Position numbers and translations under genes: made by a program. Of a stretch of DNA of 18,726 nt, positions 7,034-15,240 are shown one piece after another. Source of the DNA: Prevotella sp. UBA1104 (lineage in GTDB: Bacteria > Bacteroidota > Bacteroidia > Bacteroidales > Bacteroidaceae); contig DCBP01000113.1 of assembly GCA_002314055.1 (NCBI GenBank), forward strand, positions 1 through 18,726. Direction: 5' to 3'. The notes beneath the pieces were generated by a model. It saw nothing but the letters and a program-made list of their open reading frames with translations. It was not told the origin of the DNA and made no database searches. Position 1 is the first letter of the stretch. Each line of letters opens with the position of its first letter.

Positions 7034-8905
7034 ATGAAATACATACTATTAAATTGGATGTCGCCAAGTTTGATAGAAATGCCTTCTCCTGCGATGTCTG
7101 TTCTCAAGAAATATCTTTTCTTTTATAATTATGAAGTAAAGATAGAGTATTGGAACATGAAATTAAACAAATTAGAAAATGAATTCCTATGGAATTTAAC
7201 TGACGATAAAAAACGTGATGAGAATAACGCTTTGTTATTGTATGACAATTATTTGGCTATAAAATACAATGACATAGAGGCAATAAGTAATATTAAAGGT
7301 TTTCTAATAGGTTTAAGACCAAGCCTTCTGTCGGCAGACCCTTATTACATAGACAGACATATGAATAGTTTTTATCATAAATTAGACGAATTCTTAAATG
7401 ATGAAATCGCTAAAATAAAATGGGATGATGTCTTATATGTTGGATTTTCTGCTAAACTATACCAATGGATTCCGTCTTCAATCATTTGTGAAAAAATAAA
7501 ACACATTTCTCCACAAACAATTGTTGTATTAGGAGGAATGGAGTCTCAATATGCTGCAATTGATTTTTTGGAGAATTTTCATCAATTTGATTTTGCTACA
7601 TGGGGAGAAGGTGAATATGCAATAAAACTTTTTTCTGATGTCGTATCAAATAAAAATGATGCTTCTGAATTATATAGCATTCCCCACCTTGCCTTTAGAG
7701 CAAAAGATGGCATATACACATCAAAGCAAAAATTATCAAATTTTGTTGATTTAAATAAAACAGAATACTATCCAGATTTCTTTGACTACATTTCAAAGAA
7801 AAATGAATATAGAATACAACAAGCCCCTTTTTTATTTATCGAAAGCAGTCGTGGTTGTCATTGGGGAAAGTGTCATTTTTGTTACCTTAATAAAGGATAC
7901 AGGCACAGAGTTAAAGATATCGTTAACGTAAGAAAATATGTAGAAGAAGCTATCAAGAAATACAATATTTATAATTTTGCATTTCTTGATAATGACTTAG
8001 TTGCAAATGATTTTTCTCGCTTTAATTCACTGCTTGATTCTCTTATAGAAATTAAATATAAGTATCCTGACTTTAGTATAATATTGGCAGAAATTATAAC
8101 AAAAGATTTTACAGAGACATTTATTCGAAAAATGTCCCTGGCAGGTTTTAATAGCGTACAAATAGGATACGAATCACCAAGCGATAAACTTCTAACAAAA
8201 ATTGATAAAAAAAATTCTTACGCCAGTAATTTACTTTTTATAAAATTTGCATATAAATATGGTATAAATATTAATGGAATGAATGTCATTTGCGGATTAT
8301 TGGAAGAAACAAACGAAGATGTGTCTGAAGCAATTGAAAATCTAAGATATCAACGTTTTTTTCTTAATACATTTAGCCATAACATGAGTAAATTGGCAAT
8401 AATGCACACAAGCAGATATTTTGAGAAGTTAAAAAACGACAATTCATTCAGATTAAATAAAGTATATAATTTTTTACCAAAGAATCTACTCTCAAACGAG
8501 ATTATAAATAATTGTAATATTATCGAAAAAGTAAAAATGGCAGAGAGAAACATCTGGCATGAATTTATAAAAGTTGAGAAGTATTATAAAGAAAATTCTT
8601 TTTCATATAAAATCTTTAATAATGATTCTTACATCTTGTATCAAGAATTTCTTAATAAAGGGAAAATCAATGAAATAGAGATTAATAAGGACTCCCTTGA
8701 ATACTTTATTCTTGAGAAAGCAAATTCTAAAGTCGTTTCATTTACAAATATACTGAATGAAATACATTCAAATGAAAAGTTTTCCTATTTTCTTGAATGT
8801 GAAATAATTAATGTGATTGAAGAAATAAAAAAAGAAGGACTTTTATACGTTTCCTTTGATTATTCTGAGCTATTAACTGTTATTGATATAAGGGAGGTTA
8901 TATAA
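7034..8905 (+). CDS. Cobalamin-type radical SAM enzyme, putative RiPP maturase
   Basis: The 623-residue protein has three parts. An N-terminal B12-binding-like domain (about 1-215) shows VLYVGFSAKLYQW, IVVLGGMES and FATWGEGEYA, as in class B radical SAM enzymes. The radical SAM core starts at SSRGCHWGKCHFCYLNKGYR. Its iron-sulfur cysteines are C275, C280 and C283, a CX4CX2C rather than CX3CX2C spacing. It continues with FAFLDND and VQIGYESPSD. The C-terminal part (about 559-608) looks like a small helix-rich winged helix of PqqD/RRE type. The overall layout resembles the family called RiPP maturation radical SAM protein 1. Members use S-adenosylmethionine and an Fe-S cluster, usually with cobalamin, to methylate or otherwise modify unactivated carbons. 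It overlaps the glycosyltransferase gene by one base and is two genes from a candidate precursor peptide. Enzyme class is clear; the reaction is not. Confidence 0.85.
   Translation: MKYILLNWMSPSLIEMPSPAMSVLKKYLFFYNYEVKIEYWNMKLNKLENEFLWNLTDDKKRDENNALLLYDNYLAIKYNDIEAISNIKGFLIGLRPSLLSADPYYIDRHMNSFYHKLDEFLNDEIAKIKWDDVLYVGFSAKLYQWIPSSIICEKIKHISPQTIVVLGGMESQYAAIDFLENFHQFDFATWGEGEYAIKLFSDVVSNKNDASELYSIPHLAFRAKDGIYTSKQKLSNFVDLNKTEYYPDFFDYISKKNEYRIQQAPFLFIESSRGCHWGKCHFCYLNKGYRHRVKDIVNVRKYVEEAIKKYNIYNFAFLDNDLVANDFSRFNSLLDSLIEIKYKYPDFSIILAEIITKDFTETFIRKMSLAGFNSVQIGYESPSDKLLTKIDKKNSYASNLLFIKFAYKYGININGMNVICGLLEETNEDVSEAIENLRYQRFFLNTFSHNMSKLAIMHTSRYFEKLKNDNSFRLNKVYNFLPKNLLSNEIINNCNIIEKVKMAERNIWHEFIKVEKYYKENSFSYKIFNNDSYILYQEFLNKGKINEIEINKDSLEYFILEKANSKVVSFTNILNEIHSNEKFSYFLECEIINVIEEIKKEGLLYVSFDYSELLTVIDIREVI
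8891..8897 (+). promoter_or_regulatory. Strong Shine-Dalgarno before the glycosyltransferase start
   Basis: AGGGAGG lies 7 bases before ATG 8905, inside the end of the radical SAM gene. Such a strong site is unusual for Bacteroidetes, where most starts here lack one. With the TAATG stop/start overlap it fixes the start and suggests translational coupling. Confidence 0.6.
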
Positions 8906-9834
8906 TGGATTGTAAATTAACTATAATTATTACCTTTAAAAATGAAGGTGAAGAAGTTTTCAATACGCTCAAAAGTCTGAAAGAAAAGTCTTTGGGAAAA
9001 TATAAGATAATTTTGATTAACGATAATTCTGACGATAACTTTAATTACGACTATCTTCAAAATGAATTTGACTGTTTGTATGTTAAACATAGAATATCAA
9101 AAGGACCTGCTATATCAAGACAAGAAGGTGTTAAATTATCTGTTACCAATTTTTTTTTACTGTTAGATGCACACATGAGGGCTGAAACAATAGGTTGGGA
9201 TTTAAAAATTACTAATATAATTGAAAATAATCCCAACGGGTTATATTGCTGCCTAACTAATAAATTAATTTTTAATGAAAATAATGAATATATTCCATCA
9301 GATTCTACAGCTGGTGGCGTTTCTATCGATTTAGTTTCGCTAAATTATAATTGGTTAAAATATAATACTGACATAAAAACGGATTTTTCAAAAATTCCTT
9401 GTCTAATGGGTGCATCATATTGCGGAACAAAAGTATATTGGGAAAAAATTCATGGGTTAATTGGTCTTAAATCATACGGATTTGAAGAACAATTCCTTAG
9501 CTTAAAAACATTTTTAGAAGGAAGCAATTGTTATGTAATAAACACCGTAAAATTTGCCCATAAGTTTAAGACAATTAAAGATGTAAATTATAAGGCCGAT
9601 AGTAATCTGTTTATTTATAATAAGCTATATATAATAGAATTACTTTATTCTATTAACTTAAAAGTTAGTGCTTTTAGATATTTTAAACGATTTACAGATA
9701 ATTCGACATTTGCAAATGCAATGGAGGTATTATCCGAAAATCGTAAGTTAATAGCAAAAGAGAAAGATTATATAGAAAAGAAATCAACAAAAAAGATTTC
9801 TGATTTTGAAGTTTTTAATAAAATGTTTAATTAA
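8905..9834 (+). CDS. GT-A glycosyltransferase resembling polypeptide GalNAc-transferases (GT2/GT27-like)
   Basis: The 309-residue cytosolic protein starts with a GT2 nucleotide-binding fold (LTIIITFKNEG at 5-15, ILINDNSDD at 36-44, KGPAISRQEGV at 66-76). The metal motif is D88-A-H90 (LLLDAHMRA) rather than DxD, with a second histidine, H219, in KFAHKFK and an acidic GFEEQFLSLKTFLEG block at 192-206. DxH, a GGEN-like acidic block and a late GH-type histidine are the signature of polypeptide GalNAc-transferases, whose metal ligands are D, H and H. This suggests a sugar-nucleotide enzyme that glycosylates Ser/Thr of a peptide. The obvious acceptor is the Thr/Pro-rich peptide encoded 11 bases downstream. 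The fold is confident; peptide as acceptor is inference. No signal peptide or membrane helix is present. Confidence 0.85.
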   Translation: MDCKLTIIITFKNEGEEVFNTLKSLKEKSLGKYKIILINDNSDDNFNYDYLQNEFDCLYVKHRISKGPAISRQEGVKLSVTNFFLLLDAHMRAETIGWDLKITNIIENNPNGLYCCLTNKLIFNENNEYIPSDSTAGGVSIDLVSLNYNWLKYNTDIKTDFSKIPCLMGASYCGTKVYWEKIHGLIGLKSYGFEEQFLSLKTFLEGSNCYVINTVKFAHKFKTIKDVNYKADSNLFIYNKLYIIELLYSINLKVSAFRYFKRFTDNSTFANAMEVLSENRKLIAKEKDYIEKKSTKKISDFEVFNKMFN

Positions 9835-9845
9835 ATTTTTTGATT

Positions 9846-10079
9846 ATGAAAAAAAGGATGAATCAGTCATTGGAATCCAAAATTTATTTGGTTGAGAATT
9901 TTTCCGTTGGAGCATACAAACAAAATGGAAATATAATATATCCGTTATTGCTTGATATTGATATCGATCCTACGGTATCTCCAACGTTTACATTTACAAT
10001 TACTCCTCCTCCACCAACAACTCCTCCTTTTGGAATAAGTATTGACCCCATTGCCATTACAGGTACAATTAATTTCTAA
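9846..10079 (+). CDS. Candidate precursor peptide with Thr/Pro-rich core
   Basis: The 77-residue product begins MKKRMNQSLE and has no signal peptide and no cysteine. Residues 1-36 form a charged leader-like part (KIYLVENFSVGAY at 12-24). Residues 37-77 are a Thr/Ser/Pro/Ile-rich tail with DIDID at 37-41, strict polar/hydrophobic alternation TFTFTIT at 47-53, PPPPTTPP at 54-61, and 11 Thr/Ser in all. It is the third gene of the radical SAM operon, 11 bases after the glycosyltransferase stop and just before a hairpin. I chose ATG 9846 over an in-frame TTG at 9840. Size, gene order and split composition are those of a RiPP precursor; I do not recognise the family. It could instead be a small structural or regulatory protein. 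Confidence 0.65.
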   Translation: MKKRMNQSLESKIYLVENFSVGAYKQNGNIIYPLLLDIDIDPTVSPTFTFTITPPPPTTPPFGISIDPIAITGTINF

Positions 10080-10113
10080 TGTTTAAAGTATTACTATAAA
10101 ATGCGAATTCAGA

Positions 10114-10142
10114 AGAAGGTTGACTTTTTAAGCCAACCTTCT
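10114..10142 (+). terminator. Hairpin between the precursor peptide and the outer-membrane gene
   Basis: AGAAGGTTG (10114-10122) pairs with CAACCTTCT (10134-10142). The loop can extend by a CTT/AAG pairing after one A-C mismatch. The following sequence is ATATAATTT, not a T-run, so this may be a leaky terminator or an RNA-stabilising hairpin. Placed just after a precursor gene, it would raise peptide expression relative to the gene downstream. Confidence 0.5.
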
Positions 10143-10164
10143 ATATAATTTAAGATTCAAACAT

Positions 10165-13100
10165 ATGAAGAAATCATTATTTATATTACTATTGTTTTTC
10201 TGTCATTTATTAGCAACAGCACAAAATGCAGACCAAACAGTCGGTCAACTCGTAAATAGTCAAAACTGGCTGGAATTGAACAAACAATATCCACAGCTAA
10301 AATCTCAGATGAAGTCGGAGGTGCTGAAAAATATTGCCGAAGCAATGATTGGATACCAATTCAACCAACCTGAACAAACCATGCAAGCTATTAATATTTT
10401 ACTTAATAAGCATCAGACAGAACTTGGAACCCAAAATACATATAATTTCATCATTCTTCTTGCCAAGACACTCTGTCAACAAGGACAATATGCAAGTGCT
10501 GCTTCGATGATGAACAACATTCTCCCGGCGTTGTCTTCACAGCCTCGCGAGGGATTGGTAGGAGCACTATTCACGTTCAATAAAGAAATACAAGCTTTAA
10601 AGAATCAGCAACCAATAAAAATCATTCCATTATCACATGATATTACCATTCCTTGCAACAATATGTGGAATATCACTGCAAATATAAACAACAAGCCTTT
10701 AGCATTTGCTATTGATCCACGCAGTGAGCACACAGTCATTCCTATTGAAACAGCCAAAGCATTGAATTTAAAGATTTTACCAGATACAGTTGAACACATG
10801 AGGCAAAAAGTATTGCTGGGAATCGTAGAAAAAATGAATATCGGAGAATTGGAGGTTCACAATATCGTTGCAGAAATACCGTTGACTTCAAACAAATCTC
10901 TCACTATAGGTCGCGATATTCTGAGCGCTATTGGAGAAATTCAGCTTGATATTGACAACAGTAAAATTATATTTCCTAAAGACTACACCACAGCCCCTCT
11001 CACAGGACCTACATTCTATTGGGATATGAAATTTAATATTACTCCCAATCATCACAAGATGGCAATCAACTATAAGGACATGTTTATTATGGAAATTGGC
11101 AAAAACAAAGATTCCACACTTTCATACGAGAAACAGTTGGATGAAGTGAAAGTTATGGCTGCAAGAAAATTGGTGAAAGTTGGCAGTGGAAAATTAACCT
11201 ATGATGTTTCCAATGATGAAGAGGCAAAAGCAAGTTCTGTTTTTGAAATACTCCGCAAAGTTCCATTGATAACCATCGATGGGCAAGACAATATTTTGGT
11301 GAAAGGAAATTCTTCTTACAAGATTTATCGCAACGGACATCTTGACCCTACGCTAAGTGGAATGTCTGCAAAAGACATTCTTAAAGCAATACCGGCTTCA
11401 ACAATCAGACAGATTGAGGTGATTACCGAACCTGGAGCAAAATACGATGCAGAAGGCACATCTGCTGTGCTGAATATTATCACGAGCAGCAATTCTTTAC
11501 TAAAAGGCTCAACAGGAATGCTGTCATCAAGCGTCAACAACAACGGCACAAACCGTAGTTCCGCATACGCTGCTACAAGTTTGGGAAAGACTACTTTATC
11601 GGCAAATTATGCTTTCACACAATACCCGACGAAGGAAAGTGAAAGTAGCATACATTCTTCCGTATCATACAGAAACGGGCAAGTTCTCGATATGCAGCGG
11701 CAAAGCCAAAGTCGAGGCAATGCCCATTACATGAACATTGCAGCAAGCTGTGATATTGACTCTCTTAATCTCCTGTCTCTTTCGGCAGGAGGTTATTTTT
11801 TATCATATAAAACAAATTCCATGTCAAATTACAGCCGTTACTACAACTTGAACGATTTGCTTTATTCTTACGATGAGAATAATCTTAATCCACGCAACAG
11901 GTACAGTACCTACAACTTACGCATGGACTATCAGCACAAGACGAGAAAACCCGGCAATGTATTTACGCTTAGCTACATGCTAAATGGTACACAGAATAAA
12001 ATAGACAACAATATCGTATATACCAACTTTTTCAACATGCCTATGGATTATACAGCATACAACAGACACGTAAAGAACAACAACACGGAACACACTATAC
12101 AATTTGACTACACAAAAAGTATCGACAAACATAACACTGTTGATTTCGGATTGAAATATATTTACCGCCTTAGCAAAAATACAACCGAACAAAATTATTC
12201 GGGAAAAGAAACGAGCATTTCTTCGTTTTTCAATCATTCTACTAATATAGCCGCTACCTATTTGGAATGGAACACTCAGTATGGAAAATGGAATTTCCGT
12301 CCAGGATTACGCTATGAGTTCTCACGTCTGAAAGGATTTTATCCTAAAGGGAATGGAGATACGTACAGTTGCAACCTTAATGATTTTGTACCATCAGTCA
12401 ATATTCTGTATAAACTGAATGATGTGAACACTATCCAATACAACTATGCCATGAGCATCAACCGCCCTGGTATCAACTACCTGAATCCAGCTGTTATCAT
12501 ACAGCCGGAGTCCAAGACTTACGGCAGCACTAATCTTAAAAGCAGCAGAAGTAGCCAGATGGCTATAACTTGGACAAACATCACCGGCAAAACGACAAAT
12601 CAGATGATTCTTGCCTATGGTTTCACAAACAATTTTCTGACAAATGTAGATTACGTGGCGGACAATGTCCGCACAACCACATACGCCAATGCCCTTCATG
12701 TGCGCATGGCATCGTTTATGGATTTCCTGCAATGGACTCCAACGCCAAAGACAAGGATTTCTATAAACAGCACTTTGGGCTTGATGAAAGACTACTACCC
12801 GGAACAGGGCATATACAACAAAGGGCTATACGGAAATGTCAGTGGAAATATTTCCCAAAAACTATTTTGGAACCTTTTGCTTAATGTTGGTGGCGGAGCA
12901 TCATTCGGACACAACCTGTCTGGCTTGTACGGACGTGCGGCAAACTATCATTCCGACTACCTGAGCTTACAGAGAAGTTTTCTGAAAGACGACAAACTCA
13001 CCATTTCCCTTTGGGCTGTCTGCCCGTTTGAGAACCATAAAGCCCAAACACAATATACGACACAAGGCGAATATACAGGTTTTACTCACACAGTAAATGT

Positions 13101-13224
13101 AAGCAGGCAGTTCGGAGTGAGACTGTCACTAAAATTAGGCAACAACAAAATTGAAGTAAAGAAGCCAGCCAAGAACCTGGACAATAAAGATATTGTAGGA
13201 GGATTGAAAGCCCCTAAAGAATAA
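10165..13224 (+). CDS. Outer-membrane beta-barrel (TonB-dependent-like) protein with N-terminal retropepsin-like domain
   Basis: The 1019-residue protein has a signal peptide ending LATAQ (about residue 20). A helical, TPR-like segment follows (about 21-140). Residues about 150-285 form a retropepsin-like fold, with LAFAIDPRSEHTVIP around D184 and IGRDILSAIGEIQLDIDNSKIIFP. The usual catalytic DTG is DPR here, so protease activity is doubtful. From about 326 comes a receptor plug (DEVKVMAARKLVKV, VFEILRKVPLITIDGQDNI, IRQIEVITEPGAKYDAEGTS), then a barrel of OMP_b-brl_3 type ending near GVRLSLKLG and the typical DNKDIVGGLK tail. Such proteins move or sense ligands at the outer membrane; whether this one couples to TonB is not shown. 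It lies 85 bases after the peptide gene on the same strand. It is less AT-rich than the operon before it, so it could be independent. A role with the peptide is inference. Confidence 0.8.
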   Translation: MKKSLFILLLFFCHLLATAQNADQTVGQLVNSQNWLELNKQYPQLKSQMKSEVLKNIAEAMIGYQFNQPEQTMQAINILLNKHQTELGTQNTYNFIILLAKTLCQQGQYASAASMMNNILPALSSQPREGLVGALFTFNKEIQALKNQQPIKIIPLSHDITIPCNNMWNITANINNKPLAFAIDPRSEHTVIPIETAKALNLKILPDTVEHMRQKVLLGIVEKMNIGELEVHNIVAEIPLTSNKSLTIGRDILSAIGEIQLDIDNSKIIFPKDYTTAPLTGPTFYWDMKFNITPNHHKMAINYKDMFIMEIGKNKDSTLSYEKQLDEVKVMAARKLVKVGSGKLTYDVSNDEEAKASSVFEILRKVPLITIDGQDNILVKGNSSYKIYRNGHLDPTLSGMSAKDILKAIPASTIRQIEVITEPGAKYDAEGTSAVLNIITSSNSLLKGSTGMLSSSVNNNGTNRSSAYAATSLGKTTLSANYAFTQYPTKESESSIHSSVSYRNGQVLDMQRQSQSRGNAHYMNIAASCDIDSLNLLSLSAGGYFLSYKTNSMSNYSRYYNLNDLLYSYDENNLNPRNRYSTYNLRMDYQHKTRKPGNVFTLSYMLNGTQNKIDNNIVYTNFFNMPMDYTAYNRHVKNNNTEHTIQFDYTKSIDKHNTVDFGLKYIYRLSKNTTEQNYSGKETSISSFFNHSTNIAATYLEWNTQYGKWNFRPGLRYEFSRLKGFYPKGNGDTYSCNLNDFVPSVNILYKLNDVNTIQYNYAMSINRPGINYLNPAVIIQPESKTYGSTNLKSSRSSQMAITWTNITGKTTNQMILAYGFTNNFLTNVDYVADNVRTTTYANALHVRMASFMDFLQWTPTPKTRISINSTLGLMKDYYPEQGIYNKGLYGNVSGNISQKLFWNLLLNVGGGASFGHNLSGLYGRAANYHSDYLSLQRSFLKDDKLTISLWAVCPFENHKAQTQYTTQGEYTGFTHTVNVSRQFGVRLSLKLGNNKIEVKKPAKNLDNKDIVGGLKAPKE

Positions 13225-13254
13225 TTTTGCAATTACTGTTCACGGAATTAGCAT

Positions 13255-13953
13255 CTAACGCTCCACCCTCAGCGTCTTGCCGTCGCAGTATATATTCACA
13301 GCCCCCTCAAGATGCTGCATCACGGTGTCTGGTTCAATTATGTGCACACGAAGCGACGAGGAATTGGGATAGGAATAGAAAAACGGTGAATCGCTCATGA
13401 ATAGGCTGACTGTTTTCACCATGCCCGACGAGAGCAGTCCGTTATAGAACTTCAGAATACTTGGCGCAACCCGCGGCAATACCTTGAAGCCAGTCCTGCC
13501 GTCGACAAGACTCGCCACGGCTATCACATGATACTGCCGGCGCTGAACTGCCACGCCTTCGGCAGAAGCTTTTCCTTTGTCTCCTTCGCTGCGATGCGAA
13601 ATGTTGATACGTCTGCCGAAACGGGAATTGATGTCAGCCATCATGGAGCGGAACTTCTGTCCATGAGCACTTGTATCCTCTATCTGGTTCACGCCGATAT
13701 AATAATGTATCATCTCGTGTATCAGCGTATCCTCAAACTCCGTCTCGCTCATATCAAACATCGTACTGATGCGTATGGCAAAATCATATCGTGTTTTCTT
13801 GCCGAGAAGTCCTCTTCTTGTTTTGAACGTACATGCCCCGAGAAAAGTGCGCGCTCTGCTCAAGCCGATTCGCGGCATGGGGAGTTTGCCCCCGAAAATC
13901 TGCCGGTTGAAGAATTCAAACTTCTCCCTTACCAACTTTTCTGTTATTTCCAT
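13255..13953 (-). CDS. SprT-like zinc metalloprotein
   Basis: The 232-residue protein carries a SprT-like domain (PF10263) in its first half. It begins with LVREKFEFFNRQIFGGKLPMP, then the zinc motif IHEMIHYY (H79, E80, H83) and the third ligand H97 in TSAHGQKFRSMMADIN. The second half (about 120-232) is a less conserved beta-rich tail seen in Bacteroidetes members. SprT/Spartan relatives are metalloproteases or zinc proteins; the natural substrate of this family is not known to me. The start, ATG 13953, lies 8 bases after the gltS stop, so the two are probably cotranscribed. Its 3' end faces the outer-membrane gene across 30 bases with no clear terminator. Confidence 0.85.
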   Translation of the reverse strand: MEITEKLVREKFEFFNRQIFGGKLPMPRIGLSRARTFLGACTFKTRRGLLGKKTRYDFAIRISTMFDMSETEFEDTLIHEMIHYYIGVNQIEDTSAHGQKFRSMMADINSRFGRRINISHRSEGDKGKASAEGVAVQRRQYHVIAVASLVDGRTGFKVLPRVAPSILKFYNGLLSSGMVKTVSLFMSDSPFFYSYPNSSSLRVHIIEPDTVMQHLEGAVNIYCDGKTLRVER

Positions 13954-13961
13954 CGCAGCGT

Positions 13962-15209
13962 TTATCCTATCCAGTTGAGGAACAGTGTTATTATTCCAGT
14001 ATTAATCATATCAACAAACATTGCACCGATAATCGGCACTATAAGGAACGGTTTCACGGAATAGTGGTATTTGTAGCACACGGCACTCATGTTTGCCATG
14101 GCATTCGGAGTAGCACCAAGTCCGAAACCGCAGATGCCTGCCACCAACACAGCGGCATCGTAGTCGCTGCCCAGCATACGGAAAGCCACGAAATACGTCA
14201 ATACTATCATCAGCAATACCTGCGACACGAGTATCAGAATAAGCGGCAAGGCAAGCGACTGCAGTTCCCATAGCTTCAGCGAAATCATCGCCATGCCGAG
14301 GAATACCGACAAGCAGATGTTTCCCACGCTGACTATCTTTTCCATTTCGAGACTCTTGCGGAATTTCGTATGTTCAATCACGTTGCGCGCGATGGCTGCC
14401 GTTATAAGAGCTCCAAAGTATGTAGGGAAAGTTATGCCGGTGAGGTTCAGCAATTTGCTCGCCAAGGTGCCGAGTGCCATTACTATGAGTAAGGTGTATG
14501 TAGCGTTGGCATACTGGTGAAACTCCATATCGTGCGTGCTGACGTGCTCTGCCTGTCCTGCCGGCAGTGTTTCTTCGCTCTCTATTCCCGCCATCGCCGG
14601 GTCTATCTTGAAGTCCTTCGGCTCTTCATGCTCCGAGGTCAGCTTCTTGCGTATTAGTCTCTCGGCTATCGGACCGCCTATCATTGAACCGGCAATGAGT
14701 CCGAATGTTGCTGCGGCGAGCGATATTGTTGCAGCTCCTTTCAGTCCCATACTCTCGAGCACGCTGCTGAATCCGCCTGCCGTACCGTGGCCGCCCGCCA
14801 TAGATATGGAGCCTGCTGCCATGCCCACAAGCGGATCCACGCCGAGCGCCTTTGTTATGCCAAGCGGCATAAAGTTCTGTATTGTTATAATGATTACGAG
14901 CAGACAGAGCATTATTACGAGTGTGCGTCCGCCCTGTCGCAACACCTTCAGATTTGACTGGAAACCTACTGAAGTGAAGAAGGCGAGCATAAAAACATCT
15001 TTCAGTGTTCCGTCGAACGACACTTCTACCCCACACAATACATATATGGCGAGTGTTGCCAGCGAGAAGAGTATTCCGCCGGATACTGGCGATGGTATGC
15101 AGAACTTCTGCAGCCAGTGGATTTTTCTTGTCATTATCATTCCTACAATCAGCGCAAGTGCACCCACACCTGCCGACTGTAGCATATCGAGTGTTATGGT
15201 TTCTGTCAT
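13962..15209 (-). CDS. gltS: Sodium/glutamate symporter GltS
   Basis: The 415-residue inner-membrane protein has about ten hydrophobic segments. It shows the family hallmarks MAGGHGTAGGF in the first half and GFGLGATPNAMANM in the second, the paired re-entrant motifs of GltS (PF03616; E. coli GltS is 401 residues). It imports glutamate with sodium. The open frame extends 25 codons further upstream, but I place the start at ATG 15209 (MTETITLDML). The upstream extension lacks family similarity and contains a TAnnTTTG promoter box at 15241-15248, inside what would be coding sequence. A hydrophilic loop (about 195-235) is normal for the family. It is followed by the SprT-like gene in the same operon. 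Confidence 0.92.
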   Translation of the reverse strand: MTETITLDMLQSAGVGALALIVGMIMTRKIHWLQKFCIPSPVSGGILFSLATLAIYVLCGVEVSFDGTLKDVFMLAFFTSVGFQSNLKVLRQGGRTLVIMLCLLVIIITIQNFMPLGITKALGVDPLVGMAAGSISMAGGHGTAGGFSSVLESMGLKGAATISLAAATFGLIAGSMIGGPIAERLIRKKLTSEHEEPKDFKIDPAMAGIESEETLPAGQAEHVSTHDMEFHQYANATYTLLIVMALGTLASKLLNLTGITFPTYFGALITAAIARNVIEHTKFRKSLEMEKIVSVGNICLSVFLGMAMISLKLWELQSLALPLILILVSQVLLMIVLTYFVAFRMLGSDYDAAVLVAGICGFGLGATPNAMANMSAVCYKYHYSVKPFLIVPIIGAMFVDMINTGIITLFLNWIG

Positions 15210-15240
15210 TGTCTGTAAAATTTTGTTTTCTTCCGACTTG

